Shown: positions 6,466 through 14,330 of the stretch, piece by piece
How positions within the stretch are numbered: position 1 is the stretch's first letter
How the letters are laid out: each line of letters begins with the position of its first letter
Origin: Pseudanabaena sp. UBA1465
GTDB lineage: Bacteria > Cyanobacteriota > Cyanobacteriia > Pseudanabaenales > Pseudanabaenaceae
DNA: 17,545 nucleotides
Assembly (NCBI GenBank): GCA_002325645.1
Contig: DCSN01000124.1
Coordinates: forward strand, 1 to 17,545
Direction of reading: 5' to 3'
Notes under the pieces: generated by a model
Database searches by the model: none
Seen by the model: only the letters and a program-made list of their open reading frames with translations
What the model was told of the DNA's origin: nothing
Translations under genes and position numbers: made by a program

Positions 6466-7170
6466 TTAACCCAGAAAATGATAGGGGGGGAGGGGCTGAC
6501 TCCATGCGATTTGCCAGTGGGGATGTTGGGATTCCCACGATCGCAAGGATTTTTGTAAAGACTCGATCGCGGATCGCGGCAACAGTGCGTAAACGCGCAC
6601 ATCCTCTGAGCCTTGAGTTTCGACATTTTGAAATTCGGGCTTATAAGTTTGATTATTTAAACCATTTAAACTGTTCGCGATCGCTTGGCGATAGTCGAGA
6701 ACTTCTTGCTGTAACTGCGATCGCCATTGTTCTTGTTGTAGATATTGCGATCGCTTTGCCAAGAGATAATCTTTACCCTTAAGACTTGTCGCTGATTCTA
6801 CTTTTGGGGCGATCGCATTACCAGTAATTAAAAATTCTGCATAGCCATCTAGTCTTTGTAAACTTGCTAATAATCTTGGTGATTCTGTTTGTAAATAGGT
6901 TTTTAAAGCTTCAATGGAAACAAAAGCCGTCCCGAAGCGTAAGGGTAAGAGAGTGCGATAGTTAAATAATTCACAAATTAGGCGATCGTGTTGGACGATC
7001 GCTTGCATTAATGATGCTTCGGGCAGAAGTTTCAGCGCTTCGACATCGACATCGGTGGCGATCGCCGCGATCAGGCGATCGCCTTGCCAATATTGAATCG
7101 GCTTGCCCGTAATTCCCAAGGGCAATTCTTCTGGAGCAGGGGCAAGTAAAATCGCAAAGGTGTAGATCAT
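6466..7170 (-). CDS. GvpL/GvpF family gas vesicle protein
   Basis: This 234-residue protein fits the GvpF/GvpL family. It has an N-terminal YTFAILLA strand, an LGITGKPI segment, the family motif LLPLRFGTAF (74-83), KGKDYLLAKR (131-140) and the C-terminal PLPPYHF (226-232), equivalent to the usual GPWPPYSF. GvpF/L proteins are minor components needed for gas vesicle assembly and thought to bind GvpA. No gvpA, gvpC, gvpN, gvpJ or gvpK is in the window, so this is an orphan or a displaced member. Its ATG overlaps the stop of the upstream DUF1997-like gene by 4 bp (ATGA), which suggests translational coupling. Confidence 0.85.
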   Translation of the reverse strand: MIYTFAILLAPAPEELPLGITGKPIQYWQGDRLIAAIATDVDVEALKLLPEASLMQAIVQHDRLICELFNYRTLLPLRFGTAFVSIEALKTYLQTESPRLLASLQRLDGYAEFLITGNAIAPKVESATSLKGKDYLLAKRSQYLQQEQWRSQLQQEVLDYRQAIANSLNGLNNQTYKPEFQNVETQGSEDVRVYALLPRSAIESLQKSLRSWESQHPHWQIAWSQPLPPYHFLG

Positions 7171-7976
7171 CTTCTGAGCTTAACTTGTTTGGGAATTTTG
7201 ATTTCATGGGTTTTATGAAAATCGTCCTGTACCTTTGCGGTCAGGCTTTTGGAGACGCGCTGGACGATGAAACCCAGTACACTATCACCTGTTTTCTGAA
7301 TCATGTCTTTGGCTAGTTTCTGAATGAAGCCGGGGAAATGGAGTGAAACCGTGAGATGTAAATCCCATGTAATGCTTGTAATTAAGGGATCAGCACCTAA
7401 CTTTTCGCCTGATCTTAACTCCAGAGTTTTTTCCTCTAGGCGCATCTCGGCTTGAAAATCAACCTCATAGCCCTGTGGTTCCTGTTCAGGAATCGGAATT
7501 GTGACAATTCGATAAACACAATTTTGATCGGGGGGTAATAAATTTAGCCCCACCCTTGCATCAACCTGAAAACCCAAGGCTCCCACTTTGCCGATACCCA
7601 TTGCATAGCCCGTTTCGCCAATGGGATCAGCCTTAAACGGGTGGGCGCAACGCCGAAACCAGCCCTGATGAGCATCAAAATATTTCATCACCGTAACTTT
7701 ATCGGCAAGTAATTCCATATTGCCAATGTAGTGATTGTGAAAATGTCGGAACTCATCTTTAACCGCAGCAATATCAGCGCCCTGTTCCAAATTTGCTGAT
7801 TGATCGGTATCACTATCAGGATCTTGCAGATCAAACTGGGGGTCTTCGCCAGTCCCATATTCAGACAGCATGGCGGCTTCCTGTTCAGCCGTTAACAAAA
7901 ACTCAGAGTCATCATCCCCCGTTGCCCCTGAAGTTAAATCTAGATTTGCAGGCGATCGCATTGGTTCTTGCTGCAT
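7167..7976 (-). CDS. DUF1997-like (SRPBCC-fold type) protein
   Basis: The 269-residue product has an acidic, low-complexity N-terminus (residues 1-70, rich in D/E/Q/S) and a conserved part from about residue 85: an EWF-like GWFRRCAHPFKADPIGETGY, then GIGKVGALGFQVDARVGLNLLPPD, then VYRIVTIPIPE. This matches my memory of cyanobacterial and plastid DUF1997 proteins, which are expected to adopt a START/SRPBCC-like ligand-binding fold. The C-terminus (GFIQKLAKDMIQKTGDSVLGFIVQRVSKSL) is amphipathic and could touch membranes. Function is unknown. It is coupled with the GvpL/F gene (4-bp overlap) and diverges from the gene at 8162 across a 185-bp intergenic region. Confidence 0.7.
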   Translation of the reverse strand: MQQEPMRSPANLDLTSGATGDDDSEFLLTAEQEAAMLSEYGTGEDPQFDLQDPDSDTDQSANLEQGADIAAVKDEFRHFHNHYIGNMELLADKVTVMKYFDAHQGWFRRCAHPFKADPIGETGYAMGIGKVGALGFQVDARVGLNLLPPDQNCVYRIVTIPIPEQEPQGYEVDFQAEMRLEEKTLELRSGEKLGADPLITSITWDLHLTVSLHFPGFIQKLAKDMIQKTGDSVLGFIVQRVSKSLTAKVQDDFHKTHEIKIPKQVKLRR

Positions 7977-8030
7977 GACAAATATCCTAAAACTGCTTAT
8001 ACGTTAAGTAGCTAAGTATAGTTAAACCCT

Positions 8031-8083
8031 AAAACCAGAGCTTGTGTCGCCTGCTTAGCGGGCGACACAAGCTTCTAGGTTTT
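8031..8083. repeat. Hairpin in the divergent promoter region
   Basis: A 15-bp stem (8040-8054 with 8058-8072, one T-G wobble) closes a TTA loop. An outer AAAACC/GGTTTT pair (8031-8036 with 8078-8083) extends it. Still farther out, TAAGTAGCT near 8004 is complementary to AGCTACTTA near 8100. It lies between two divergent genes, so it is not a 3'-end terminator for either. Confidence 0.75.
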
Positions 8084-8161
8084 AAGTTTACTTGTGCTGA
8101 GCTACTTAGTTGTTAACTATTTAAATCATAATAGTCTTAGAAGTTCGATTAGGGAAAGCAT

Positions 8162-9457
8162 ATGGCTCCGCGTACAGCAGTGATGGAAGCCGTCGAGAAG
8201 CTCAACTATCGGGTCACGATAGGCGATGTGGCGGCACAGTCTGGACTTGATTTGAATACGGCACAGCGTGAAGTGTTGGCGCTTGCCTCGGAGACGGGTG
8301 GCAATATCCAAGTTGCCGAGTCGGGCGAAATTGCCTATAAATTTGCACCAAATTTCCGCGCCATCCTTGTCAGTCGTTCGTTTTGGCTACAGGTCAAGGA
8401 ATGGCTAAAGGGTGTGTGGAAATGGGTGTTTTACATAATTCGGATTTCCTTCGGTGTTTTGCTGATCGTCTCGATCGCGATCGTGGTACTGGGCATTATT
8501 GCCGCCACGATCGCCATTCAAAGTCAAGGACGCAGCGACAACGATCGCAACGATCGCCGTAGTGATAATCGCGGCGGCGGTGGCTTTATCTGGCTGGGCG
8601 GTTGGGGCAACCCCTTCGGCAATCCCTTCATCATGTTTGATCCTTACTACTACGAGCCAGAGCAAGTTCGGCAGCGCGATCCCGACGAAATAGGCTTTTT
8701 AGAAAGTGTATTTTCATTTCTGTTCGGTGATGGCAACCCTAACGCTGACCTCGAAGAACGCCGTTGGCGCGAGATCGCCTCAATGATCCGCAGTCATAAT
8801 GGTGTGGTCATTGCTGAGCAGATCGCGCCCTACCTCGATGAAACTAGCCGCCTAGAGGGTGATGAATATTTTGTGATTCCTGTCTTAGCCAAATTTAACG
8901 GATTCCCTGAAGTCAGCGATGCGGGAACCCTTGCCTATAAATTTCCTGAATTACAAAAGGTTGCCTCCGAGCGCACCGCTAAAACTAGCCATTCCTATTT
9001 GCAAGAAAAAATTTGGAAATTTAGCCAAGCGCCTCAAGGCAAAATTGCACTTGCGATCGGCTTAGGTGTCTTTTATTTAGTAGCATCGCTATATCTTGGT
9101 AGTTTGCTTGGAAATACCAAACTTGTGGCAATTATAGCGGCGAATAATTTGTCAGTTTTTGTCGATTTGTCTTACAGATTCCTATTGGGCTATGCAGTGC
9201 TATTCCTATCTACCCCATTAGTGCGCTATTTTGTTTTGCAATATTTAAATGGGAGCATCAGCGATCGCAACCAAAAACGCGCCGCCCGTGCTGAGCAAAT
9301 CCAAAAACCCTCATCAACATTACGCCAAAAGCTAGATTTTGCGCGTACCTTTGCCACCAAGCAAGAGGTAATCGATCAAAATAATCTTGCTTACACCACC
9401 GAGCAGGATTTGGCGGATCAAGAATATGCAAAAATGCTCAAAGAGCAAAAACCATAG
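8162..9457 (+). CDS. Conserved cyanobacterial/plastid membrane protein with winged-helix-like segments
   Basis: The 431-residue protein has no named function. The N-terminus (residues 5-62) looks like a winged helix: VMEAVEKLNYRVTIGDVAAQSGLDLNTAQREVLALA ending in GEIAYKF. A second similar block (about 200-261, REIASMIRSHNGVVIAEQIAPYL...) ends in GTLAYKF. Between them are a transmembrane segment (about 88-118) and a Gly/aromatic-rich stretch with an Asn/Asp/Arg-rich run (123-137). Two more membrane segments lie at about 295-318 and 335-358, and the C-terminus is charged. I recall a similar architecture in a chloroplast protein of plants (At5g03900-like), which would make it a conserved photosynthetic-lineage protein; that is memory, not a search. 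Start at 8162 gives a complete winged helix. Confidence 0.75.
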   Translation: MAPRTAVMEAVEKLNYRVTIGDVAAQSGLDLNTAQREVLALASETGGNIQVAESGEIAYKFAPNFRAILVSRSFWLQVKEWLKGVWKWVFYIIRISFGVLLIVSIAIVVLGIIAATIAIQSQGRSDNDRNDRRSDNRGGGGFIWLGGWGNPFGNPFIMFDPYYYEPEQVRQRDPDEIGFLESVFSFLFGDGNPNADLEERRWREIASMIRSHNGVVIAEQIAPYLDETSRLEGDEYFVIPVLAKFNGFPEVSDAGTLAYKFPELQKVASERTAKTSHSYLQEKIWKFSQAPQGKIALAIGLGVFYLVASLYLGSLLGNTKLVAIIAANNLSVFVDLSYRFLLGYAVLFLSTPLVRYFVLQYLNGSISDRNQKRAARAEQIQKPSSTLRQKLDFARTFATKQEVIDQNNLAYTTEQDLADQEYAKMLKEQKP

Positions 9458-9488
9458 TTTTTAGGCGGTGAAGCCGCCTAAAAACTAT
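9454..9488. repeat. Perfect hairpin spanning the stop codon of the membrane-protein gene
   Basis: Two 15-bp arms (9454-9468 and 9474-9488) surround the loop TGAAG. The TAG stop at 9455-9457 lies inside the left arm. It may act as a terminator or stabiliser although no clean T run follows. Confidence 0.8.
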
Positions 9489-9518
9489 TAATTCGATATT
9501 TTCAAAGAAATATAAATA

Positions 9519-9911
9519 ATGAGTCAAAAAGAAGTAATCCTCACCGATAAAGCGCCTGCCCCTGTGGGTCCTTATAACCAAGCGATCGCTGTTCCTGCTA
9601 CTAGCAAGTTGATTTTCATGGCGGGACAAATTGCGATCGATCCTGCCGTTGGTAAGGTTGTCGCTATTACCATTGAAGAACAAACCGAACAGGTTCTCAA
9701 AAATATTCAAGCGGTTCTCACCGAAGCAGGTGCAGATTTCAGTAATGTTGTCAAAACTACGGTCTTCTTAGTGGATATGACAGACTTCGCCGCGATGAAT
9801 GCGATCTATGGCAAATATTTCACGGCTCCATTCCCTGCCCGTTCTTCGATTCAAGTCGCAAAATTGCCCCTTGATGTGCGCGTAGAAATCGAGTGTACTG
9901 TCGCTATCTAA
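9519..9911 (+). CDS. ridA: RidA family enamine/imine deaminase
   Basis: This 130-residue protein is a full-length member of the YjgF/YER057c/RidA family. It hydrolyses reactive enamine/imine intermediates (2-iminobutanoate, 2-iminopropanoate) released by PLP enzymes such as threonine dehydratase. Key residues are present: the AP-x-GPYNQA segment with Y19, the FPARSS segment with substrate-binding R108, and E123 in the RVEIE segment, corresponding to the E. coli Y17/R105/E120 set. The GADFSNVVKTTVFL strand is also typical. It is a cytosolic trimer in known members. It stands alone between two long hairpins, so it is probably a single-gene transcript. Confidence 0.93.
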   Translation: MSQKEVILTDKAPAPVGPYNQAIAVPATSKLIFMAGQIAIDPAVGKVVAITIEEQTEQVLKNIQAVLTEAGADFSNVVKTTVFLVDMTDFAAMNAIYGKYFTAPFPARSSIQVAKLPLDVRVEIECTVAI

Positions 9912-9934
9912 AATCAATACCAGTAAGAGTTTTT

Positions 9935-9967
9935 AGTTTTCATTTTGCCCTAGGCAAAATGAAAACT
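9935..9967. repeat. Perfect hairpin 3' of ridA
   Basis: Arms 9935-9949 and 9953-9967 (15 bp each) are perfectly complementary around the loop CTA. It lies 23 bp after the ridA stop. The stem is A/T-rich with a GCC/GGC tip. Confidence 0.8.
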
Positions 9968-10005
9968 TCTATAAAATAATCGAAGATTTTAAAAAGCGTG
10001 ACGTT

Positions 10006-10314
10006 ATGCAATATCAAATTTTTGTGCAGAGTCAGTCTCAACAGAGCTTTTTAGCTTCAGTTGTTGGTATGTCAAACTTAACAACTGAGGGTAAAACAGA
10101 GGAAGAAGCTATTTCTAAAGCTAAGTCGGCTCTAGAATCTCAACTAGCTAGGGGCAAATTTGTAACTGTAGAAGTAAGCTCAGACATCGAGTCTTATCCT
10201 TCCCTTCCTCCGATGAAGTATGCGGGAATACTTGCTGATGATCCTATATTTGATGATTTTATGGAAAAGCTGAAACGTATTCGTCAAGAATCCAATCTAG
10301 AAAACGATTTCTAA
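10006..10314 (+). CDS. Antitoxin of a VapBC-type toxin-antitoxin pair
   Basis: The 102-residue protein overlaps the PIN toxin gene by one base (TAATG), the usual antitoxin-first arrangement. Residues 1-60 (YQIFVQSQSQQSFLASVVG then TTEGKTEEEAISKAKSALESQL) resemble a HicB-like partial RNase H fold rather than a ribbon-helix-helix. The C-terminal 40 residues (DIESYPSLPPMKYAGILADDPIFDDFMEKLKRIRQE) form a linker and helix that would wrap the toxin. The role is inferred mainly from the partner; no DNA-binding motif is clear. In known systems the complex represses its own promoter. Confidence 0.75.
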   Translation: MQYQIFVQSQSQQSFLASVVGMSNLTTEGKTEEEAISKAKSALESQLARGKFVTVEVSSDIESYPSLPPMKYAGILADDPIFDDFMEKLKRIRQESNLENDF

Positions 10315-10730
10315 TGCAACTTTACATTTTTGACACAGATCATCTTAGTTTATATGGACGTGCTAACCCATATTTAATTTCAAGACTTCAAGCAACTCAA
10401 ATACAGCTAAAAACAACAGTTATCAATGTTGAGGAACAATTAAGAGGTCGTCTGGCACAGATCTCTGAAATAAAAGATGGAGAGAATCAATCTGGTGCGT
10501 ATCAACTGCTTACAGATACAATTTTGATGTTATCAGAATTTGATGTCCTGCAATACGATGCTAAAGCTCGTGAAATTTATCAATCCTTACAAGCAAAACG
10601 TATTCGTGTGGGGACGCAGGATATGCGTATAGCATCGATAGTGATTGCCTATAACGGTATCCTCTTGACAAGAAATCGAAGAGACTTTGAAAAGATACCA
10701 AATCTAATGATTGAAGATTGGACAGTATGA
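10314..10730 (+). CDS. vapC: PIN-domain ribonuclease toxin (VapC family)
   Basis: This 138-residue PIN domain has the acidic residues expected for Mg2+-dependent RNA cleavage: D7 in YIFDTDHLS, E40/E41 in INVEEQLRG, D103 in GTQDMRIASIV, and D124 in LTRNRRDFEKIP. All four positions look intact, so the toxin is probably active. The upstream 102-residue gene is its antitoxin. VapC toxins cut tRNA or rRNA when freed from their antitoxins; the target here cannot be predicted. The next gene starts 43 bp downstream but is metabolically unrelated. Confidence 0.88.
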   Translation: MQLYIFDTDHLSLYGRANPYLISRLQATQIQLKTTVINVEEQLRGRLAQISEIKDGENQSGAYQLLTDTILMLSEFDVLQYDAKAREIYQSLQAKRIRVGTQDMRIASIVIAYNGILLTRNRRDFEKIPNLMIEDWTV

Positions 10731-10773
10731 CCTTCTTCTTTATAATTTATTTAAATTATCTGGAAATTTAAAA

Positions 10774-12744
10774 ATGAAAAGTTTGTGGAGCGATCACGAA
10801 GCATCAGCATATAAAACTGATTTAGGCTTAAGAGTATATACATCGCGTTTGTTAGGGCGCGATCCCTCATTGGTGCTGCATGGTGGCGGTAATACTTCCG
10901 TCAAAATCCGTGAACAGAATTTAGTTGGTGAATCAGAAGAGATTCTTTATGTTAAGGGTAGTGGTTGGGATTTAGAAACGATCGCTGAAGCAGGATTTGC
11001 CCCTGTACGGATGGCGCATTTATTGAAATTAGCGAAATTACAAGTTCTATCCGATTCCCAAATGGTGAATGAACTGAAAACGCAAATGACTAAAGTAAGT
11101 GCGCCTGCGCCATCAGTAGAAACAATTCTCCATGCCAGTTTGCCCTATAAATTTGTCGATCATACCCATGCGGATGCAGTGATCTCTATTACCAATACTG
11201 CGAATGGATGGGAACGCATTCAAGAAATCTATGGCGATGATGTGGTAATCATTCCCTATGTGATGCCAGGGTTTGATTTGGCGCGAGTCTGCGCCGAGAA
11301 ATTTGCCGCAGAGAAAAGCGATCGCACCATTGGGATGGTGTTAATGAATCACGGTATCTTCTCCTTCGGTGAAACTGCCCAAGAATCCTACGAGAGAATG
11401 ATTGCACTGGTCGATCGCGCTGAGGTTTATTTACAGAAACAAAATGCTTGGAATATTCCCTATGTAACGCCAAAAGTGGAAATTCTAGAGAGATTTGTAA
11501 CTGCCCAACTACGCGCTGAAGTCTCGCAAGTGGCAGGTTTTTCCGTAGTCCTGAGTTCCCATACTGATGAGAAAAGCTTAGCTTTTGCTCAAAGGGAAGA
11601 TGTAAATATGATTTCGCAACAGGGCTGTGCGACTCCCGATCATGTGATTCGGACTAAGCGATTACCTCTAGTCGGTCGTGATGTGAATGCCTATGCCGAA
11701 TCCTATCGTGCTTATTTTGCCGAAGAAGCTCCTAAATCAGCGCAACCTGTGACGATTCTCGATCCTGCGCCGCGTGTGATTCTTGATCGCCAGTTAGGGC
11801 TAGTTACTATCGGCAAATCGGCAAAGGATGCGGCGATTGTTGCGGATATCTATGAACACACGATCGAAATCATCCAGCGATCGCAACTTTTGGTCGGCTA
11901 TCAAGCTCTCCCCGCCAGCGATATCTTTGCAGTGGAATATTGGGAATTGGAACAAGCTAAGTTAAAAAAAGGTGGTTCTGCTCCTGCTTTTACAGGTGAA
12001 ATTGCCCTAGTCACAGGTGCTGCTTCAGGTATCGGTAAAGCTTGTGTAGACTCATTATTAAAGCGTGGTGCGGCGGTAGTTGGTTTAGATATTAATCCCA
12101 CCATTGAGAAGCTATACGATCGCCCTGATTTTGTCGGCATTACTTGCGATGTCAGCGATGAGGGCGCGATCGCGAAGGCTCTCGACCAAGCTGTAAAAGC
12201 CTTTGGTGGTTTAGATATTCTCATTCTCAATGCAGGAATTTTCCCTTCAGGTTGTCGGATCGAAAATCTCGATACGGCCACATGGCAGAAGGTGATGCAG
12301 ATCAATCTTGAGGCAAATTTAGTCCTGATGCGTGAATCCTATCCATTGCTCAAACTTGCGCCTAATGGTGGTCGTGTGGTGGCGATCGGTTCCAAAAATG
12401 TGCCTGCCCCCGGTCCTGCGGCGGCAGCCTATTCTGCCTCAAAAGCGGCGCTCACCCAACTCATGCGGGTGGCGGCTCTGGAATGGAGTAGCGATCGCAT
12501 TCGGATTAACACTTTGCATCCCAATGCTGTATTTGATACGGGCATCTGGACAGAGGAAGTATTAGATTCTCGCGCTAAGCATTACGGATTAACCGTCGCG
12601 GAATATAAAACCAATAATCTGTTGAAAGTGGAAGTGACGAGCCACCATGTTGCCGAACTCGCCTCTGAGATGTGCGGTGCGCTATTTGCCTGTACGACTG
12701 CGGCTCAAGTTCCCATTGATGGCGGCAATGATCGCGTTATTTAA
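10774..12744 (+). CDS. Bifunctional class II aldolase / short-chain dehydrogenase (RhaD-SDR type)
   Basis: A fusion of 656 residues. The N-terminal class II aldolase/adducin domain (about 1-390) has the substrate region LHGGGNTSVK, metal-site histidines H130 and H132 (DHTHAD) and H193 (MNHG). The C-terminal Rossmann short-chain dehydrogenase (about 405-656) has TGAASGIG (414-421), NAG (486-488), S540 and the Y553-x3-K557 catalytic pair (YSASK). Related fusions in other bacteria act on rhamnulose-1-phosphate and lactaldehyde; in cyanobacteria the substrate is uncertain. I start it at ATG 10774 because an in-frame TTG at 10711 would overlap vapC and adds 21 non-conserved residues (NLFKLSGNLK). 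A GGA 10 bp upstream is a weak ribosome site. Confidence 0.9.
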   Translation: MKSLWSDHEASAYKTDLGLRVYTSRLLGRDPSLVLHGGGNTSVKIREQNLVGESEEILYVKGSGWDLETIAEAGFAPVRMAHLLKLAKLQVLSDSQMVNELKTQMTKVSAPAPSVETILHASLPYKFVDHTHADAVISITNTANGWERIQEIYGDDVVIIPYVMPGFDLARVCAEKFAAEKSDRTIGMVLMNHGIFSFGETAQESYERMIALVDRAEVYLQKQNAWNIPYVTPKVEILERFVTAQLRAEVSQVAGFSVVLSSHTDEKSLAFAQREDVNMISQQGCATPDHVIRTKRLPLVGRDVNAYAESYRAYFAEEAPKSAQPVTILDPAPRVILDRQLGLVTIGKSAKDAAIVADIYEHTIEIIQRSQLLVGYQALPASDIFAVEYWELEQAKLKKGGSAPAFTGEIALVTGAASGIGKACVDSLLKRGAAVVGLDINPTIEKLYDRPDFVGITCDVSDEGAIAKALDQAVKAFGGLDILILNAGIFPSGCRIENLDTATWQKVMQINLEANLVLMRESYPLLKLAPNGGRVVAIGSKNVPAPGPAAAAYSASKAALTQLMRVAALEWSSDRIRINTLHPNAVFDTGIWTEEVLDSRAKHYGLTVAEYKTNNLLKVEVTSHHVAELASEMCGALFACTTAAQVPIDGGNDRVI

Positions 12745-12768
12745 CAGCGCATAGCGCTCAAACCTGAG

Positions 12769-12821
12769 ACAAGAGAAATTTTGAAAGTGTTGCGAAGCAA
12801 CACTTTCAAAATTTCTCTTGT
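12769..12821. repeat. Long perfect hairpin 3' of the aldolase/dehydrogenase gene
   Basis: Two 24-bp arms (12769-12792 and 12798-12821) are perfectly complementary around CGAAG. The tip reads GCGAAGC, a sequence known to form an exceptionally stable mini-hairpin. It lies 24 bp after the stop. Confidence 0.85.
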
Positions 12822-12860
12822 GGTTCATTTGATCGAAAATTGCTGTAAGTAACAAACTAG

Positions 12861-12895
12861 AGTGTATATCGCCCGCTATGCGGGCGATATACACT
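12861..12895. repeat. Perfect hairpin abutting the Nudix gene stop
   Basis: Two 16-bp arms (12861-12876 and 12880-12895) close a TAT loop. The right arm ends at the base before the minus-strand Nudix stop codon. With the hairpin at 12769-12821 it separates two convergent genes. Confidence 0.85.
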
Positions 12896-13627
12896 TCAAA
12901 TAAACACCATTGGTTTATTTTTAAATGGAGCGAAGGCTTCAGCATCAAAACGATAGAGGCTGGCGGGACGACCTGCACCTCTAGAGGTTTTGATCCCAGT
13001 ATCGGTCAGAAAACCTAGCTTCAGTAAACGGGTGCGAAAATTGGAATAGTCAGAAAAATTTTCGCCTAGTACGGTCGTATAGAGTTGATAAAGATCGCTC
13101 AGGGTAAAGGCTTCAGGTAACACATCAAAGGCAACGGGACTATATTCCAATTTGTTGCAGAGGCGGCGATGCCCATATTCGAGAATGCGATTGTGATCAA
13201 AAGCGAGTTCGGGAACTTGCTTGACGGGATACCAGGCGATACCACTCACTCCATCAGCAATTAGTTCTGCTTGAGAAAAGGGAACTAGGGCAAAATAACT
13301 AACCGATAGATAGCGCACTCCATAACTATCGGGAGCCTCACGGGGATCGCGTCCAATATCACCAAAGGTAAAGAGTTGTTCTAGATAGAGATTTTTAGCG
13401 CGGATTTTTTCAGAAAGAATCCGATAGGCTGATTCTTCGAGGGATTCCCCTTGACGTACTAGGGTTCCGGGCAAGCACCAGCGATCGCGATAGGGTTCAT
13501 GGTGGCGCATCACCAGTAGCACCAATAGCCGATTCTGCTCAGTGTCTACGGAAAAAATCACGTTATCGACACCGACTTTAAAATCTGCTAGGGGTTTAGG
13601 GGCTATGGGACGGGACTTTTCGGCCAT
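12896..13627 (-). CDS. NrtR-like Nudix/winged-helix regulator
   Basis: The 243-residue protein has a Nudix domain (about 17-150) and a C-terminal winged helix (about 165-235) containing LPEAFTLSDLYQLYTTVLG, FRTRLLKLGFL and RPASLYRF, all hallmarks of NrtR-type regulators of NAD metabolism. The Nudix box is degenerate: LPGTLVRQGESLEESAYRIL with E61 kept, but the RExxEExG core reads R-I-L-S-E-K-I-R (69-76), so two expected acidic/glycine positions are replaced. This suggests ligand sensing (ADP-ribose in known NrtRs) rather than hydrolysis. It overlaps nadD by 25 bp at its start, which fits a role in NAD synthesis control. No obvious operator was identified by eye upstream of nadD. Confidence 0.85.
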   Translation of the reverse strand: MAEKSRPIAPKPLADFKVGVDNVIFSVDTEQNRLLVLLVMRHHEPYRDRWCLPGTLVRQGESLEESAYRILSEKIRAKNLYLEQLFTFGDIGRDPREAPDSYGVRYLSVSYFALVPFSQAELIADGVSGIAWYPVKQVPELAFDHNRILEYGHRRLCNKLEYSPVAFDVLPEAFTLSDLYQLYTTVLGENFSDYSNFRTRLLKLGFLTDTGIKTSRGAGRPASLYRFDAEAFAPFKNKPMVFI

Positions 13628-14190
13628 GCGTAAAGCGACTCTCGTTGGATATATGCTGCGACTGTGGGTATTATGACTGAACTGTTGCCATTGTTGCGAT
13701 AGTCGGACGAAGAAACATTAGGTATTGATATTGATTCGGGGGCGATCGCTACTTCCGTACCCATACTCACAAGGCGATCAACATCAGCTTGATTAATAAT
13801 TACACCCTGACGCGGCACAACAAGCAACTTGATTTGATTTAATAAGTCTTGGGCGCGATACCATGTGGGCAATTGCGGCACAAGGTCGCCGCCGATGACG
13901 AGGGTAAAGTTTGCCTCTGACCAGATTTGTTTAGATTTTTCAACGGTGTGAATCGTGCGCGGATGGCTAAGTTCAGGATGGATCGTAATCGTATGGGCGG
14001 CAGGAGCGATCGCCGCAATGGTCAGTTCCATCATTTTGAGGCGATCGCTAAGGCTTGCCTGATGGGTCTTAAAAGGATTATCTGACACCCAAACCAATAC
14101 GCGATCGTAATGATTATCGAGCCATTGCAAGATCTGTTGATGTCCAATACTAGGCGGATCGGCGCTAGTTCCAAAAAGAGCGATGTTCAT
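13603..14190 (-). CDS. nadD: Nicotinate (nicotinamide) mononucleotide adenylyltransferase
   Basis: This 195-residue nucleotidyltransferase has the N-terminal ATP-binding motif FGTSADPPSIGH (6-17), a cyanobacterial variant of GGTFDPxHxGH, with H17 kept. The later DNPFKTH region and the SIPNVSSSDYR segment correspond to the ISSTxIR motif. NadD adenylates nicotinate mononucleotide to deamido-NAD. The downstream Nudix regulator overlaps it by 25 bp, the start of a NAD operon as seen in other cyanobacteria. Upstream, the minus-strand hicA remnant ends 17 bp before the ATG, so the promoter probably lies within that remnant. Confidence 0.85.
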   Translation of the reverse strand: MNIALFGTSADPPSIGHQQILQWLDNHYDRVLVWVSDNPFKTHQASLSDRLKMMELTIAAIAPAAHTITIHPELSHPRTIHTVEKSKQIWSEANFTLVIGGDLVPQLPTWYRAQDLLNQIKLLVVPRQGVIINQADVDRLVSMGTEVAIAPESISIPNVSSSDYRNNGNSSVIIPTVAAYIQRESLYAWPKSPVP

Positions 14191-14206
14191 TTAATGTTAT
14201 TAGGAC

Positions 14207-14330
14207 TTACGCTTGTAGTAAGTCTCTCAGTTCATCTCTTGTGATCTGACAATCTCTTAGAATTTGTGAAAGTAGACCAGTCCCGATATCTTCACTATGT
14301 GGATGGACTGTCTTGGTTCTCGAATTCTAA
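14207..14330 (-). pseudogene. HicA toxin C-terminal fragment
   Basis: In one minus-strand frame, after a stop near 14332, this reads NSRTKTVHPHSEDIGTGLLS then QILRDCQITRDELRDLLQA-stop. This is the C-terminal half of a HicA/YcfA-type mRNA interferase (the HPHSxxDIGxGLLxxILxD pattern). The N-terminal half with the catalytic GSH histidine is missing, so no toxin can be made. It overlaps the end of hicB in another frame. Confidence 0.75.

Noticed and set aside
8405..8693. ORFs in other frames within the membrane-protein gene
   Set aside because: Overlapping shadows caused by GC-rich, HIP1-rich coding sequence; no family resemblance.
10711..10773. Upstream extension of the aldolase/dehydrogenase gene from a TTG
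   Set aside because: It would overlap the vapC end and add 21 residues without family resemblance; ATG 10774 fits the conserved N-terminus.
12745..12760. Short inverted repeat AGCGC-AT-GCGCT just after the aldolase stop as terminator
   Set aside because: Only 5 bp and no T run; the 24-bp hairpin directly beyond is the stronger candidate.
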